From Steroidobacteraceae bacterium (GTDB lineage: Bacteria > Pseudomonadota > Gammaproteobacteria > Steroidobacterales > Steroidobacteraceae), in the NCBI GenBank assembly GCA_021325695.1, contig JAJTCR010000067.1, positions 1-9,514 on the forward strand: a DNA stretch of 9,514 bases, written 5' to 3'. Positions 1 to 4,679 of this stretch are shown piece after piece. Numbering within the stretch: position 1 is the stretch's first letter; the number at the start of each line of letters is the position of its first letter. Made by a program: the position numbers and the translations under genes. The notes under the pieces were generated by a model. The model worked only from the letters and a program-made list of their open reading frames with translations, was not told the origin of the DNA and searched no databases.

Positions 1-44
1 TAGGGTCCGAACGTGTAGGCGCGAACGGCGGGGCTCTCCATGCG

Positions 45-105
45 CGATTCAACTCGCATCGAATCGCCTCATCTTGCTTCGAGACTTCGGGCGACGATGA
101 GGCGA
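45..105. repeat. Overlapping inverted repeats in left intergenic region
   Basis: Two inverted repeats share bases here. CGATTC (45-50) pairs with GAATCG (61-66) across a 10-nt loop. TCGCCTCATC (64-73) pairs perfectly with GATGAGGCGA (96-105) across a 22-nt loop. Because they share 64-66 they could be competing folds. Neither is followed by a T-run on either strand, so a simple intrinsic terminator is not supported. The stretch 1-167 has no convincing gene on either strand. It is the space beyond the haloperoxidase terminator and before whatever lies to the left. Confidence 0.4.
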
Positions 106-167
106 GCCTACGGGACCCGGGCTCCACTCTCAATGCACAGCGTGTCCGGCCTCGCGTGGCGACCTGG

Positions 168-203
168 AAAAAAGGGCGCGCGTCCGGATGCGGCGCGCGC
201 GCC
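168..203 (-). terminator. Rho-independent terminator of the haloperoxidase gene
   Basis: On the minus strand, 19 bases past the haloperoxidase stop codon, GGCGCGCG (203-196) and CGCGCGCC (182-175) form a perfect 8-bp GC-only stem around a 13-nt loop. One C follows and then six T (173-168). A strong GC stem followed at once by a T-run is the textbook form of an intrinsic terminator. Its position fits termination of a monocistronic haloperoxidase transcript. Confidence 0.8.
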
Positions 204-222
204 ATGCGCAATCGATGCCGTT

Positions 223-1515
223 TCAGTGGACTTCCGTCGGGGTCAGGTAATTTCGCACTACCCAGCTCGCCGTGCGTCGCCCCAGCGTCGCACCGTCGTC
301 ATTGGAATAGCGGAAGTGCATGCCGCCGTGCACGCGCGCGTCCTTGATCTCGCGGATCATCGCGTGCACCGAGGCGTAGTCGCGCGTGGTCCCGGTCACC
401 GTGCTGCTCCACGTGAACGGCACCTGCGCCGTGCCGTGGTACGACTTGACGACTTCGGCCACCGCACCCGCGATGCAGGTGTGACCCGACGGGTATTCGG
501 GATGGTTCGGGCTGGTCGCGAGCGGCAACCAGCCGGCGTCGGGACCGGTCGCGCCGTTGCCGTCGAGATCGCCGGCGGGGATCGCGCTGCGCGGCCGCCA
601 CGAGTTGAAGTGATACTTCGAGTCGAAGCAACCGAGGATCGTGTCGCCGATCGCGACCTGCAGCAGCGCGCCCAGGCGGGCGTTCTCGACCAGCAGCGGG
701 CGATCGAGGAACGTCCGCGTCGCGCGCGGCCAGAACAGGTTCGGGTTTTCGGTGTGGAACCGGGCCGTCTCGTGCTGCTCTGCCGACAGCGCCGTGCCGC
801 CGGCGCCGCCGTACTTCTTCACTTCGTCGTAGGCCTCCGCATAGGCCGGACTTTTCAGCGTCGGCGGCCCGTCGGCGCGAAACTGCGCCAGCGTGAACAG
901 CGTGAACGCCCGCATGTTCGGCGCGAAGTGCCACACAGGGTTGCCCGGCGCGGCGGGTACGAAGCGCCCCGGCTCGCTGATCGGGGTGTAATCCTGCGGC
1001 GTATTGCGGCCGTCGTAGGCGCGCTCGAGCACCATCTTCTCGCCGACCTCGACACCGAGCGCGATGCCCCTGGCCGTGGCAGGGTCGCTCGAGGCTCCGG
1101 GCTGGAACGGCGCGCAGTCGGACTGGTACTGCGGCGCGCGGTTCGGGAACAGGCCCTGCAGCACCTTGCAGGCCGCGGCGCCCGCGGCCGCCGGGGCGGA
1201 CGCCCCCTGCGTCGGGCTCACGGGCACGATCGCGTACGGCTTGTAGCCACCCTCGATCGCGACCACGGCGTCGTACATCGCGAGGTGCACGGTGGCGAGA
1301 TCGACGAACGACAGCGTGCGCCGTTCCTCCGGCGTGACGGCCGGGTATGCCACCGGTGGCGTGGCCGTGCGTGCGGCGACGGCGTTGAAGTCGGCGATCA
1401 CGTCGGCCTGTGCCACTTCAGTCGTGACGAGCGTGAACGCTGCAACGAGCGCGCCCATGATCAGGCGGGCGTTGAACGTGCCGAATGCAGCTACGTCATT
1501 CTTTGACGATTCCAT
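223..1515 (-). CDS. Exported vanadium-dependent haloperoxidase-like protein (PAP2/VCPO superfamily)
   Basis: This 430-residue protein belongs to the vanadate-dependent haloperoxidase / acid-phosphatase fold. Family members oxidise halides with hydrogen peroxide, or act as phosphatases. All expected vanadate-site residues are visible with the fungal chloroperoxidase spacing: Lys300 and Arg307 (K-x6-R), Ser343-Gly344-His345 in HPEYPSGH, and Arg394 and His400 (R-x5-H). His338, five residues before the Ser, occupies the place that is Phe in the fungal chloroperoxidase and His in algal bromoperoxidases. Residues about 17-37 form a hydrophobic signal peptide ending AQA, so the protein is probably periplasmic or secreted. 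The ATG at 1515 has AAGGAG seven bases upstream. The gene appears monocistronic, with its own terminator. Halide choice, or phosphatase activity instead, cannot be read from sequence. Confidence 0.9.
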   Translation of the reverse strand: MESSKNDVAAFGTFNARLIMGALVAAFTLVTTEVAQADVIADFNAVAARTATPPVAYPAVTPEERRTLSFVDLATVHLAMYDAVVAIEGGYKPYAIVPVSPTQGASAPAAAGAAACKVLQGLFPNRAPQYQSDCAPFQPGASSDPATARGIALGVEVGEKMVLERAYDGRNTPQDYTPISEPGRFVPAAPGNPVWHFAPNMRAFTLFTLAQFRADGPPTLKSPAYAEAYDEVKKYGGAGGTALSAEQHETARFHTENPNLFWPRATRTFLDRPLLVENARLGALLQVAIGDTILGCFDSKYHFNSWRPRSAIPAGDLDGNGATGPDAGWLPLATSPNHPEYPSGHTCIAGAVAEVVKSYHGTAQVPFTWSSTVTGTTRDYASVHAMIREIKDARVHGGMHFRYSNDDGATLGRRTASWVVRNYLTPTEVH

Positions 1516-1522
1516 GTTGTGA

Positions 1523-1535
1523 CTCCTTGCGTGTG
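1523..1535 (-). promoter_or_regulatory. Ribosome-binding block of the haloperoxidase
   Basis: Read on the minus strand, ACGCAAGGAG (1532-1523) puts AAGGAG seven bases before the ATG at 1515. This settles the start over the internal Met20. The same 13-base block, with one mismatch, precedes the tautomerase start (2117-2105). Confidence 0.7.
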
Positions 1536-1577
1536 GACGGATGTGAAAAAACGGGCGCCAAGTTAGGCGCGCGTTAC

Positions 1578-1611
1578 CGTCGACGCTTGGAGACCAGATG
1601 GAGGTTTCGTG
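1578..1611 (-). promoter_or_regulatory. Upstream element, copy 1 (two CTCCA half-sites), before haloperoxidase
   Basis: On the plus strand the core reads GCTTGGAG, six variable bases, then TGGAGGTTTCGTG. On the minus strand, the direction of the haloperoxidase, this is CACGAAACCTCCA-N6-CTCCAAGC. It contains two CTCCA half-sites one helical turn (11 bp) apart, 63-96 bases before the ATG. It matches the element at 2186-2219 at 27 of 34 positions, and nearly all mismatches fall between the half-sites. That pattern is typical of a protein-binding site. The binding regulator is unknown. No clear sigma-70 -35 box is visible beside it. Confidence 0.55.
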
Positions 1612-1811
1612 AAGAATCAGTCGAGCCAGGGTGCCGGACGTTTACGGCAGGTAATCTTGATCGACCCCGACGATGCGCACTCAACGGTGCGCGTGCACTT
1701 GGTTGCACTTACGGCGCCGCAAGCTGAGTCACTTGCTCAGCATTCTTTGTTCGAAGAAACGCGCCACGCCTGGTCGGTCAGCGAGCCGGTTGTACGCCAG
1801 GTTCAAATAGC

Positions 1812-1860
1812 GAGCCTCAACAGGCTCAACCCAACCCTCTCCCGCGGATACGGGAGAGGG
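1812..1860. repeat. Tandem hairpins downstream of the tautomerase gene
   Basis: GAGCCT (1812-1817) pairs with AGGCTC (1822-1827) over a 4-nt loop. Seven bases later CCCTCTCCCG (1835-1844) pairs perfectly with CGGGAGAGGG (1851-1860) over a 6-nt loop. The pair begins 14 bases past the minus-strand tautomerase stop. No T-run follows on the minus strand, so this is not a canonical intrinsic terminator, though it could block exonucleases or assist termination. The second hairpin resembles CCCTCTCCCG-type intergenic hairpins that I recall as frequent in high-GC proteobacteria. That resemblance is from memory and was not checked. Confidence 0.6.
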
Positions 1861-1873
1861 AGGGAGGAAGCGC

Positions 1874-2098
1874 TCAGGCGGCCTTGCCCGCCGCGAGGGC
1901 ACGGACGTCCGAGGCGTGCAGCGCCTTGCCGCCGATGGCCCAGTCGCCACCCTCGAACTCCTGGATCCGCACCCACGTGACGCCGCGCAGGTTCTCGCCC
2001 TCGACGGCGATGCACGCTTCCGTGACCCTGTCGATGAGCTGACGCTTCTGTGCGGGGCTGAAGACGTCCTTGATGACGTCGATGGTGACCATTGGCAT
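1874..2098 (-). CDS. 4-oxalocrotonate tautomerase-family protein
   Basis: This 74-residue protein has the size and pattern of the 4-oxalocrotonate tautomerase superfamily, whose members use an N-terminal proline, exposed when Met is removed, as catalytic base. It begins Met-Pro-Met-Val-Thr-Ile. The ATG at 2098 is chosen over the ATG at 2149 because it exposes that proline and has AAGGAG six bases upstream. Counting Pro as 1, Arg43 in WVRIQEF matches the canonical Arg39, and the GDWAIGG turn matches GHFGIGG with Trp in place of Phe50. The canonical Arg11 position is a hydrophobic residue (VF), so the substrate probably differs from 4-oxalocrotonate. Its leader shares two sequence blocks with the haloperoxidase gene, suggesting co-regulation. 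It is divergent from the methyltransferase operon. Confidence 0.85.
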   Translation of the reverse strand: MPMVTIDVIKDVFSPAQKRQLIDRVTEACIAVEGENLRGVTWVRIQEFEGGDWAIGGKALHASDVRALAAGKAA

Positions 2099-2104
2099 GT
2101 CTGT

Positions 2105-2117
2105 CTCCTTGCGTTTG
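2105..2117 (-). promoter_or_regulatory. Ribosome-binding block that fixes the tautomerase start
   Basis: Read on the minus strand, ACGCAAGGAG (2114-2105) places AAGGAG six bases before the ATG at 2098. It selects the start that yields the N-terminal catalytic proline rather than the longer frame from 2149. It is the second copy of the block at 1535-1523. Confidence 0.7.
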
Positions 2118-2185
2118 ATGACTGTGTTGCGACCACCGCCGGGAATCACCCGGACGGCTTGGACGCAAGGATTCCAGTGATGCCC

Positions 2186-2219
2186 CGGCGAAGCTTGGAG
2201 CGCGTCTGGAGGTTTCGTG
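2186..2219 (-). promoter_or_regulatory. Upstream element, copy 2 (two CTCCA half-sites), before tautomerase
   Basis: The plus strand again reads GCTTGGAG-N6-TGGAGGTTTCGTG, giving CTCCA-N6-CTCCA on the minus strand, 88-121 bases before the tautomerase ATG. The element also covers the ribosome-binding site and GTG start of the divergent methyltransferase at 2217. A bound protein could therefore affect both directions. The GGAGG that would serve as the methyltransferase Shine-Dalgarno is part of the repeat itself. Confidence 0.55.
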
Positions 2220-2870
2220 GAGATTGCGCGGTTAGACTGCGGCGACGACGTCTACAGCGGGGTGCCGCCCCTGAACCGGTCTGGATTCGAAGAACTCGCC
2301 GAGCGATACGACACCGACTTCACGACCACGCCGGTCGGCAGCGCGCTGCGCAGGATCGTGTGGGCCCGACTGGAAAACGTGTTCCAGCCGTCGCAGCGGA
2401 TCCTCGAACTCGGTTGCGGGACCGGCGAGGACGCCGTTCGGCTGGCGCGGGGCGGGATCGACGTCGTGGCGACCGATGCGTCGCCGGCGATGCTCGCCGT
2501 CGCACGCGAGAAGGCCCGGCGGGCCGGCTGCCTCGAACGCACCGATTTCCAGTGCATCCCGATCGAGGCGGTCGGGCGGGTCCTGCAAGGGCAGCGTTTC
2601 GACGGCGTCTTTTCGAATTTCGGCGCGCTCAATTGCGTGCGCGACCTGTCGTCGCTGTCGGCTGACCTGTCCCACCTCGTGCGCGTGAATGGCGCCCTCG
2701 TCTGGGTGGTCATGGGCCGCAGTTACGCAGCGGACTGGTTCAATCGTTCGCCGCGCACGCTCGCCGCGCTGACTCGCCTCGAGGAGCTCGCGCAAGGATC
2801 GTCCGCCCTCGCCTCCTGGTCGGACCACTACCTGCTCGAAGCACGCCGCTCCGCCACGCCAGCCGGATGA
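2217..2870 (+). CDS. Class I SAM-dependent methyltransferase, apparently shortened
   Basis: This 217-residue protein has a Rossmann-fold methyltransferase core: motif I ILELGCGTG (62-70), an acidic residue after strand 2 (Asp87 in VATDASPAML), and FDGVFSNFGALNCV (128-141). The start is GTG at 2217 with GGAGG four bases upstream; a stop codon at 2178-2180 excludes longer forms. After VVMGRSYAADWF (164-175) the protein jumps to a C-terminal helix and SDHYLLEARR. Relatives I recall, about 260-285 residues long, carry some 60 more residues between these two parts, usually part of the acceptor pocket. This copy may have an internal in-frame deletion. It is the first gene of the operon, and its stop overlaps an ATG (ATGA at 2867). 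The acceptor substrate is unknown. Confidence 0.85.
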   Translation: MEIARLDCGDDVYSGVPPLNRSGFEELAERYDTDFTTTPVGSALRRIVWARLENVFQPSQRILELGCGTGEDAVRLARGGIDVVATDASPAMLAVAREKARRAGCLERTDFQCIPIEAVGRVLQGQRFDGVFSNFGALNCVRDLSSLSADLSHLVRVNGALVWVVMGRSYAADWFNRSPRTLAALTRLEELAQGSSALASWSDHYLLEARRSATPAG

Positions 2871-2962
2871 ACCTTTTCGACGATCACGACCACTCACGCA
2901 TTCAAGGGGTGAAGACGACGAGTGAGGTGTCGCCGTGGCGGCGAGGGTCCAGGACGGTGTGA
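2867..2962 (+). CDS. Possible 31-residue peptide coupled to both neighbours (tentative)
   Basis: An ATG at 2867 overlaps the methyltransferase stop as ATGA. The frame ends with TGA at 2960-2962, which overlaps the ATG of the radical SAM gene as TGATG. The peptide begins MNLFDDHDHSRIQG, continues VKTTSEVSPW and ends RRGSRTV. An acidic N-terminal half and a basic C-terminus next to a radical SAM/SPASM-like protein would fit a modified-peptide precursor. Against this, it has no Cys, no repeated core and no Shine-Dalgarno of its own, and its 3' half contains a hairpin (2930-2944) that looks like an intergenic repeat. The overlaps may be chance. I treat it as a candidate only. Confidence 0.3.
   Translation: MNLFDDHDHSRIQGVKTTSEVSPWRRGSRTV
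2930..2955. repeat. Repeat-like hairpin between methyltransferase and radical SAM genes
   Basis: TCGCCG (2930-2935) pairs perfectly with CGGCGA (2939-2944) across a 3-nt loop and is followed by GGGTCCAGGAC. The pattern of a hairpin followed by GGTCCAGG resembles widespread palindromic intergenic repeats of proteobacteria, judged from memory. If it is one, the 91-base gap here is a repeat insertion into an otherwise gap-free operon. Confidence 0.35.
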
Positions 2963-3993
2963 TGCAGTCGCCCGTCCGGGCGTTGCCGCTGGTGACCCTG
3001 CACCTCACCGACCGGTGCAACTCCCGCTGCGTCGCCTGCGATTACTGGCGCAACGGCGAGCGGGACGTCTCCCTGGAGTCCGTCGCGCGACTGCTCCCCG
3101 ACCTCGCCCGGCTCGGCACGGGGACGGTGCTGATCTCCGGCGGCGAGCCGCTGCTGCACCGCGAATGGGTCGAGATCGCCGCCCTGCTGCGCCAGGAGGG
3201 CCTGCGGCTCTGGCTGGTGACCTCCGGCCTGTCCCTGAAAAAGCATGCCGTCCGCGTGGCACGACTGTTCGAATCGGTCACCGTGTCGCTCGACGGCACC
3301 GATCCACCGATGTACGGCGCGGTCCGCGGAATCGACGCGTTCGACGTCGTCTGTGACGGTATTCGTGCCGTGGCCAGCGCCGGCGTGGCGGCGGGCGTCA
3401 GGGTGACGGTGCAGCGGGCCAATTTCGCCGCGTTGCCGGACTTCGTCGACCTGGCGCGGACGCTGCACGCGCGGCAGGTCTCTTTTCTTGCGGCCGACCT
3501 GGCAAATCCCCATGCGTTCGGTCGGCGCGCGGGCTTCGCGGCCGACGTCGCGTTGCGGCCGGACGACCTGCCCCTGTTCGCGGCCACGCTCGATGCGCTC
3601 GAGCGCGACCACGCCGCCGATTTCCACTCCGGCTTCATCGAGGAGTCCCCGCGCAAGATGCGCCGGCTGCTCGCCTACTACACCGCGGTCTGCGGGCTCG
3701 GCGACTATCCATCCGTGCGCTGTAACGCCCCGGAGTTCTCTGCGGTCATCGGCGCCGACGGTCGCATCAGCCCGTGCTTTTTCATCGCTGGGCCGGAACA
3801 GCCTGCCGCCGCGCAGACGAGCCTGCCGGCCGCCCTCGACGAGGCGGCGATGATCGACCTGCGGCGCGACATTCGCGCGGGGCGTCGACCGGAGTGCCGG
3901 ACCTGCGTGTGTTCACTCTGGCGTGACGTGGACGAACGACGGGATCTGGGGACCCGATCCCCACCGTCCGCGGCGTCGTGGGGTGTCGCATGA
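2962..3993 (+). CDS. Radical SAM protein with reduced SPASM-like C-terminus
   Basis: This 343-residue enzyme would bind a [4Fe-4S] cluster and SAM to start radical chemistry. The cluster motif CNSRCVAC (Cys19, Cys23, Cys26) follows LHLTDR, and SGGEP (59-63) is the SAM-contacting motif. The C-terminus has Cys254-x12-Gly-x4-Cys272, the first half of a SPASM signature, then Cys312-x2-Cys315-x-Cys317. The full CX2CX5CX3C tail is absent, so it probably holds one auxiliary cluster or an atypical one. SPASM relatives include peptide maturases and small-molecule enzymes. The start is ATG at 2962, with AGGA seven bases upstream. GTG at 2935 with GAGG is an alternative adding nine residues, but it lies inside a hairpin. 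The stop overlaps the next gene by ATGA. The substrate is unknown. Confidence 0.88.
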   Translation: MQSPVRALPLVTLHLTDRCNSRCVACDYWRNGERDVSLESVARLLPDLARLGTGTVLISGGEPLLHREWVEIAALLRQEGLRLWLVTSGLSLKKHAVRVARLFESVTVSLDGTDPPMYGAVRGIDAFDVVCDGIRAVASAGVAAGVRVTVQRANFAALPDFVDLARTLHARQVSFLAADLANPHAFGRRAGFAADVALRPDDLPLFAATLDALERDHAADFHSGFIEESPRKMRRLLAYYTAVCGLGDYPSVRCNAPEFSAVIGADGRISPCFFIAGPEQPAAAQTSLPAALDEAAMIDLRRDIRAGRRPECRTCVCSLWRDVDERRDLGTRSPPSAASWGVA

Positions 3994-4679
3994 CGCCAGC
4001 CGCCACGCCCGCGTTGTCCGCGCTCGACGCGTACGAGCTCTGGGCCGAGACGTACGCCCCCGCGCCGCACAACCCGCTGATGGCCGCGGAACAGGAGGCC
4101 ATGGTCGCGCTGTTGCCCGATCTCCGGGGTCGACGTGTCCTCGACCTCGCGTGCGGCACGGGACGCTACGCGAGCCTCGTGGCCAGGGCGCACGCGGCGC
4201 ACGTGGTTGCCCTCGACCTGTCGCCGGCGATGCTGCGTCGGGTGGCGGCCGGCGCGCGTGTGCAGGCGAGCATGGAGCGGCTGCCGTTCGCGAACGCCAG
4301 CTTCGACGTCGTGATCTCGGGCCTCGCGCTCGGCCACGCGCCCGACGTGGTCCGGTGGATGCACGAAGCGGCGCGCGTGCTCGCACCCGGCGGCACGCTG
4401 CTGTATTCGGATTTTCATCCGGCCGCCTCGCAGCGCGGCTTGAGCCGGACCTTCAAGGACCGCTCGGGCCGGCGACACACGGTCGTGCAGTTCTGCCACT
4501 CCATCGAGGCCCAGCGACACGCCGCGGCCGCCGCCGGGCTGACGCTGCAGTTCGTGCGCGAGTTGCGGGCCGGCATCGAGTTCCTCGAGCCGTTTCCGGG
4601 CGCGCAGGAATTCTACCAGCGCCAATACGGCACACCGCTCGTGCTCGTCGTACGAGCGACCAGGCGGGAGCCACGATGA
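3990..4679 (+). CDS. Class I SAM-dependent methyltransferase (UbiE/BioC-like)
   Basis: This 229-residue protein has a methyltransferase core with motif I VLDLACGTG (50-58), Asp76 in VVALDLSPAML as the ribose-binding acidic residue, an FDVVISGLALGH stretch (105-116) and APGGTLLYSDFHP (132-144). The last part (about 165-218) would form the acceptor side. The ATG at 3990 overlaps the upstream stop (ATGA). A GTG at 3978 would add four residues and is less likely. Its own stop overlaps the next start, so it is coupled on both sides. It is distinct in sequence from the first methyltransferase, so the pathway probably has two methyl transfers. Whether it acts on O, N or C cannot be told. Confidence 0.9.
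   Translation: MTPAATPALSALDAYELWAETYAPAPHNPLMAAEQEAMVALLPDLRGRRVLDLACGTGRYASLVARAHAAHVVALDLSPAMLRRVAAGARVQASMERLPFANASFDVVISGLALGHAPDVVRWMHEAARVLAPGGTLLYSDFHPAASQRGLSRTFKDRSGRRHTVVQFCHSIEAQRHAAAAAGLTLQFVRELRAGIEFLEPFPGAQEFYQRQYGTPLVLVVRATRREPR

Larger units (their letters stand above)
1516..1873. other. Intergenic region between haloperoxidase and tautomerase
   Basis: This 358-base stretch holds the haloperoxidase leader with its ribosome-binding block, the upstream element at 1578-1611, and the tandem hairpins at 1812-1860. A plus-strand frame opens with GTG at 1609 behind GGAGG, but it runs through the hairpins and antisense into the tautomerase gene, so I do not call it. On the minus strand, 1813-1729 reads a peptide-like stretch (LNLAYNRLADRPGV followed by ARFFEQRMLSK) that ends in TGA and has no start of its own. 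It could be a decayed coding remnant or a repeat. TGCACTT occurs twice, ten bases apart (1694-1700 and 1704-1710). Confidence 0.5.

Noticed and set aside
40..1506. 488-codon plus-strand open frame
   Set aside because: It is antisense to the haloperoxidase, Arg/Val-rich, and has no family motif. Long antisense frames are expected at this GC content.
1835..1860. Hairpin as an intrinsic terminator of the tautomerase
   Set aside because: The stem is strong, but no T-run follows on the minus strand, so it is listed as a repeat.
1609..1980. Plus-strand frame starting GTG behind GGAGG
   Set aside because: It runs through the tandem hairpins and antisense into the tautomerase gene. The GGAGG belongs to the repeated upstream element, and the protein is Arg/Pro-rich at its end.
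2099..2149. Longer tautomerase start at 2149
   Set aside because: It would bury the catalytic proline, and the strong AAGGAG lies before the ATG at 2098 instead.
2099..2216. Sigma-70 promoters in the divergent region
   Set aside because: TTGGAC at 2159-2164 has no acceptable -10 at 16-18 bases, and no other pair passed inspection on either strand.
2935..2961. GTG at 2935 as the radical SAM start
   Set aside because: Possible, with GAGG seven bases upstream, but it lies in a hairpin stem, while ATG at 2962 has AGGA and a TGATG overlap. Kept as an alternative only.
3923..4675. Upstream extension of the amidohydrolase frame
   Set aside because: It overlaps the whole second methyltransferase in another frame and is Arg-rich. 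The ATGA overlap at 4676 gives the true start.
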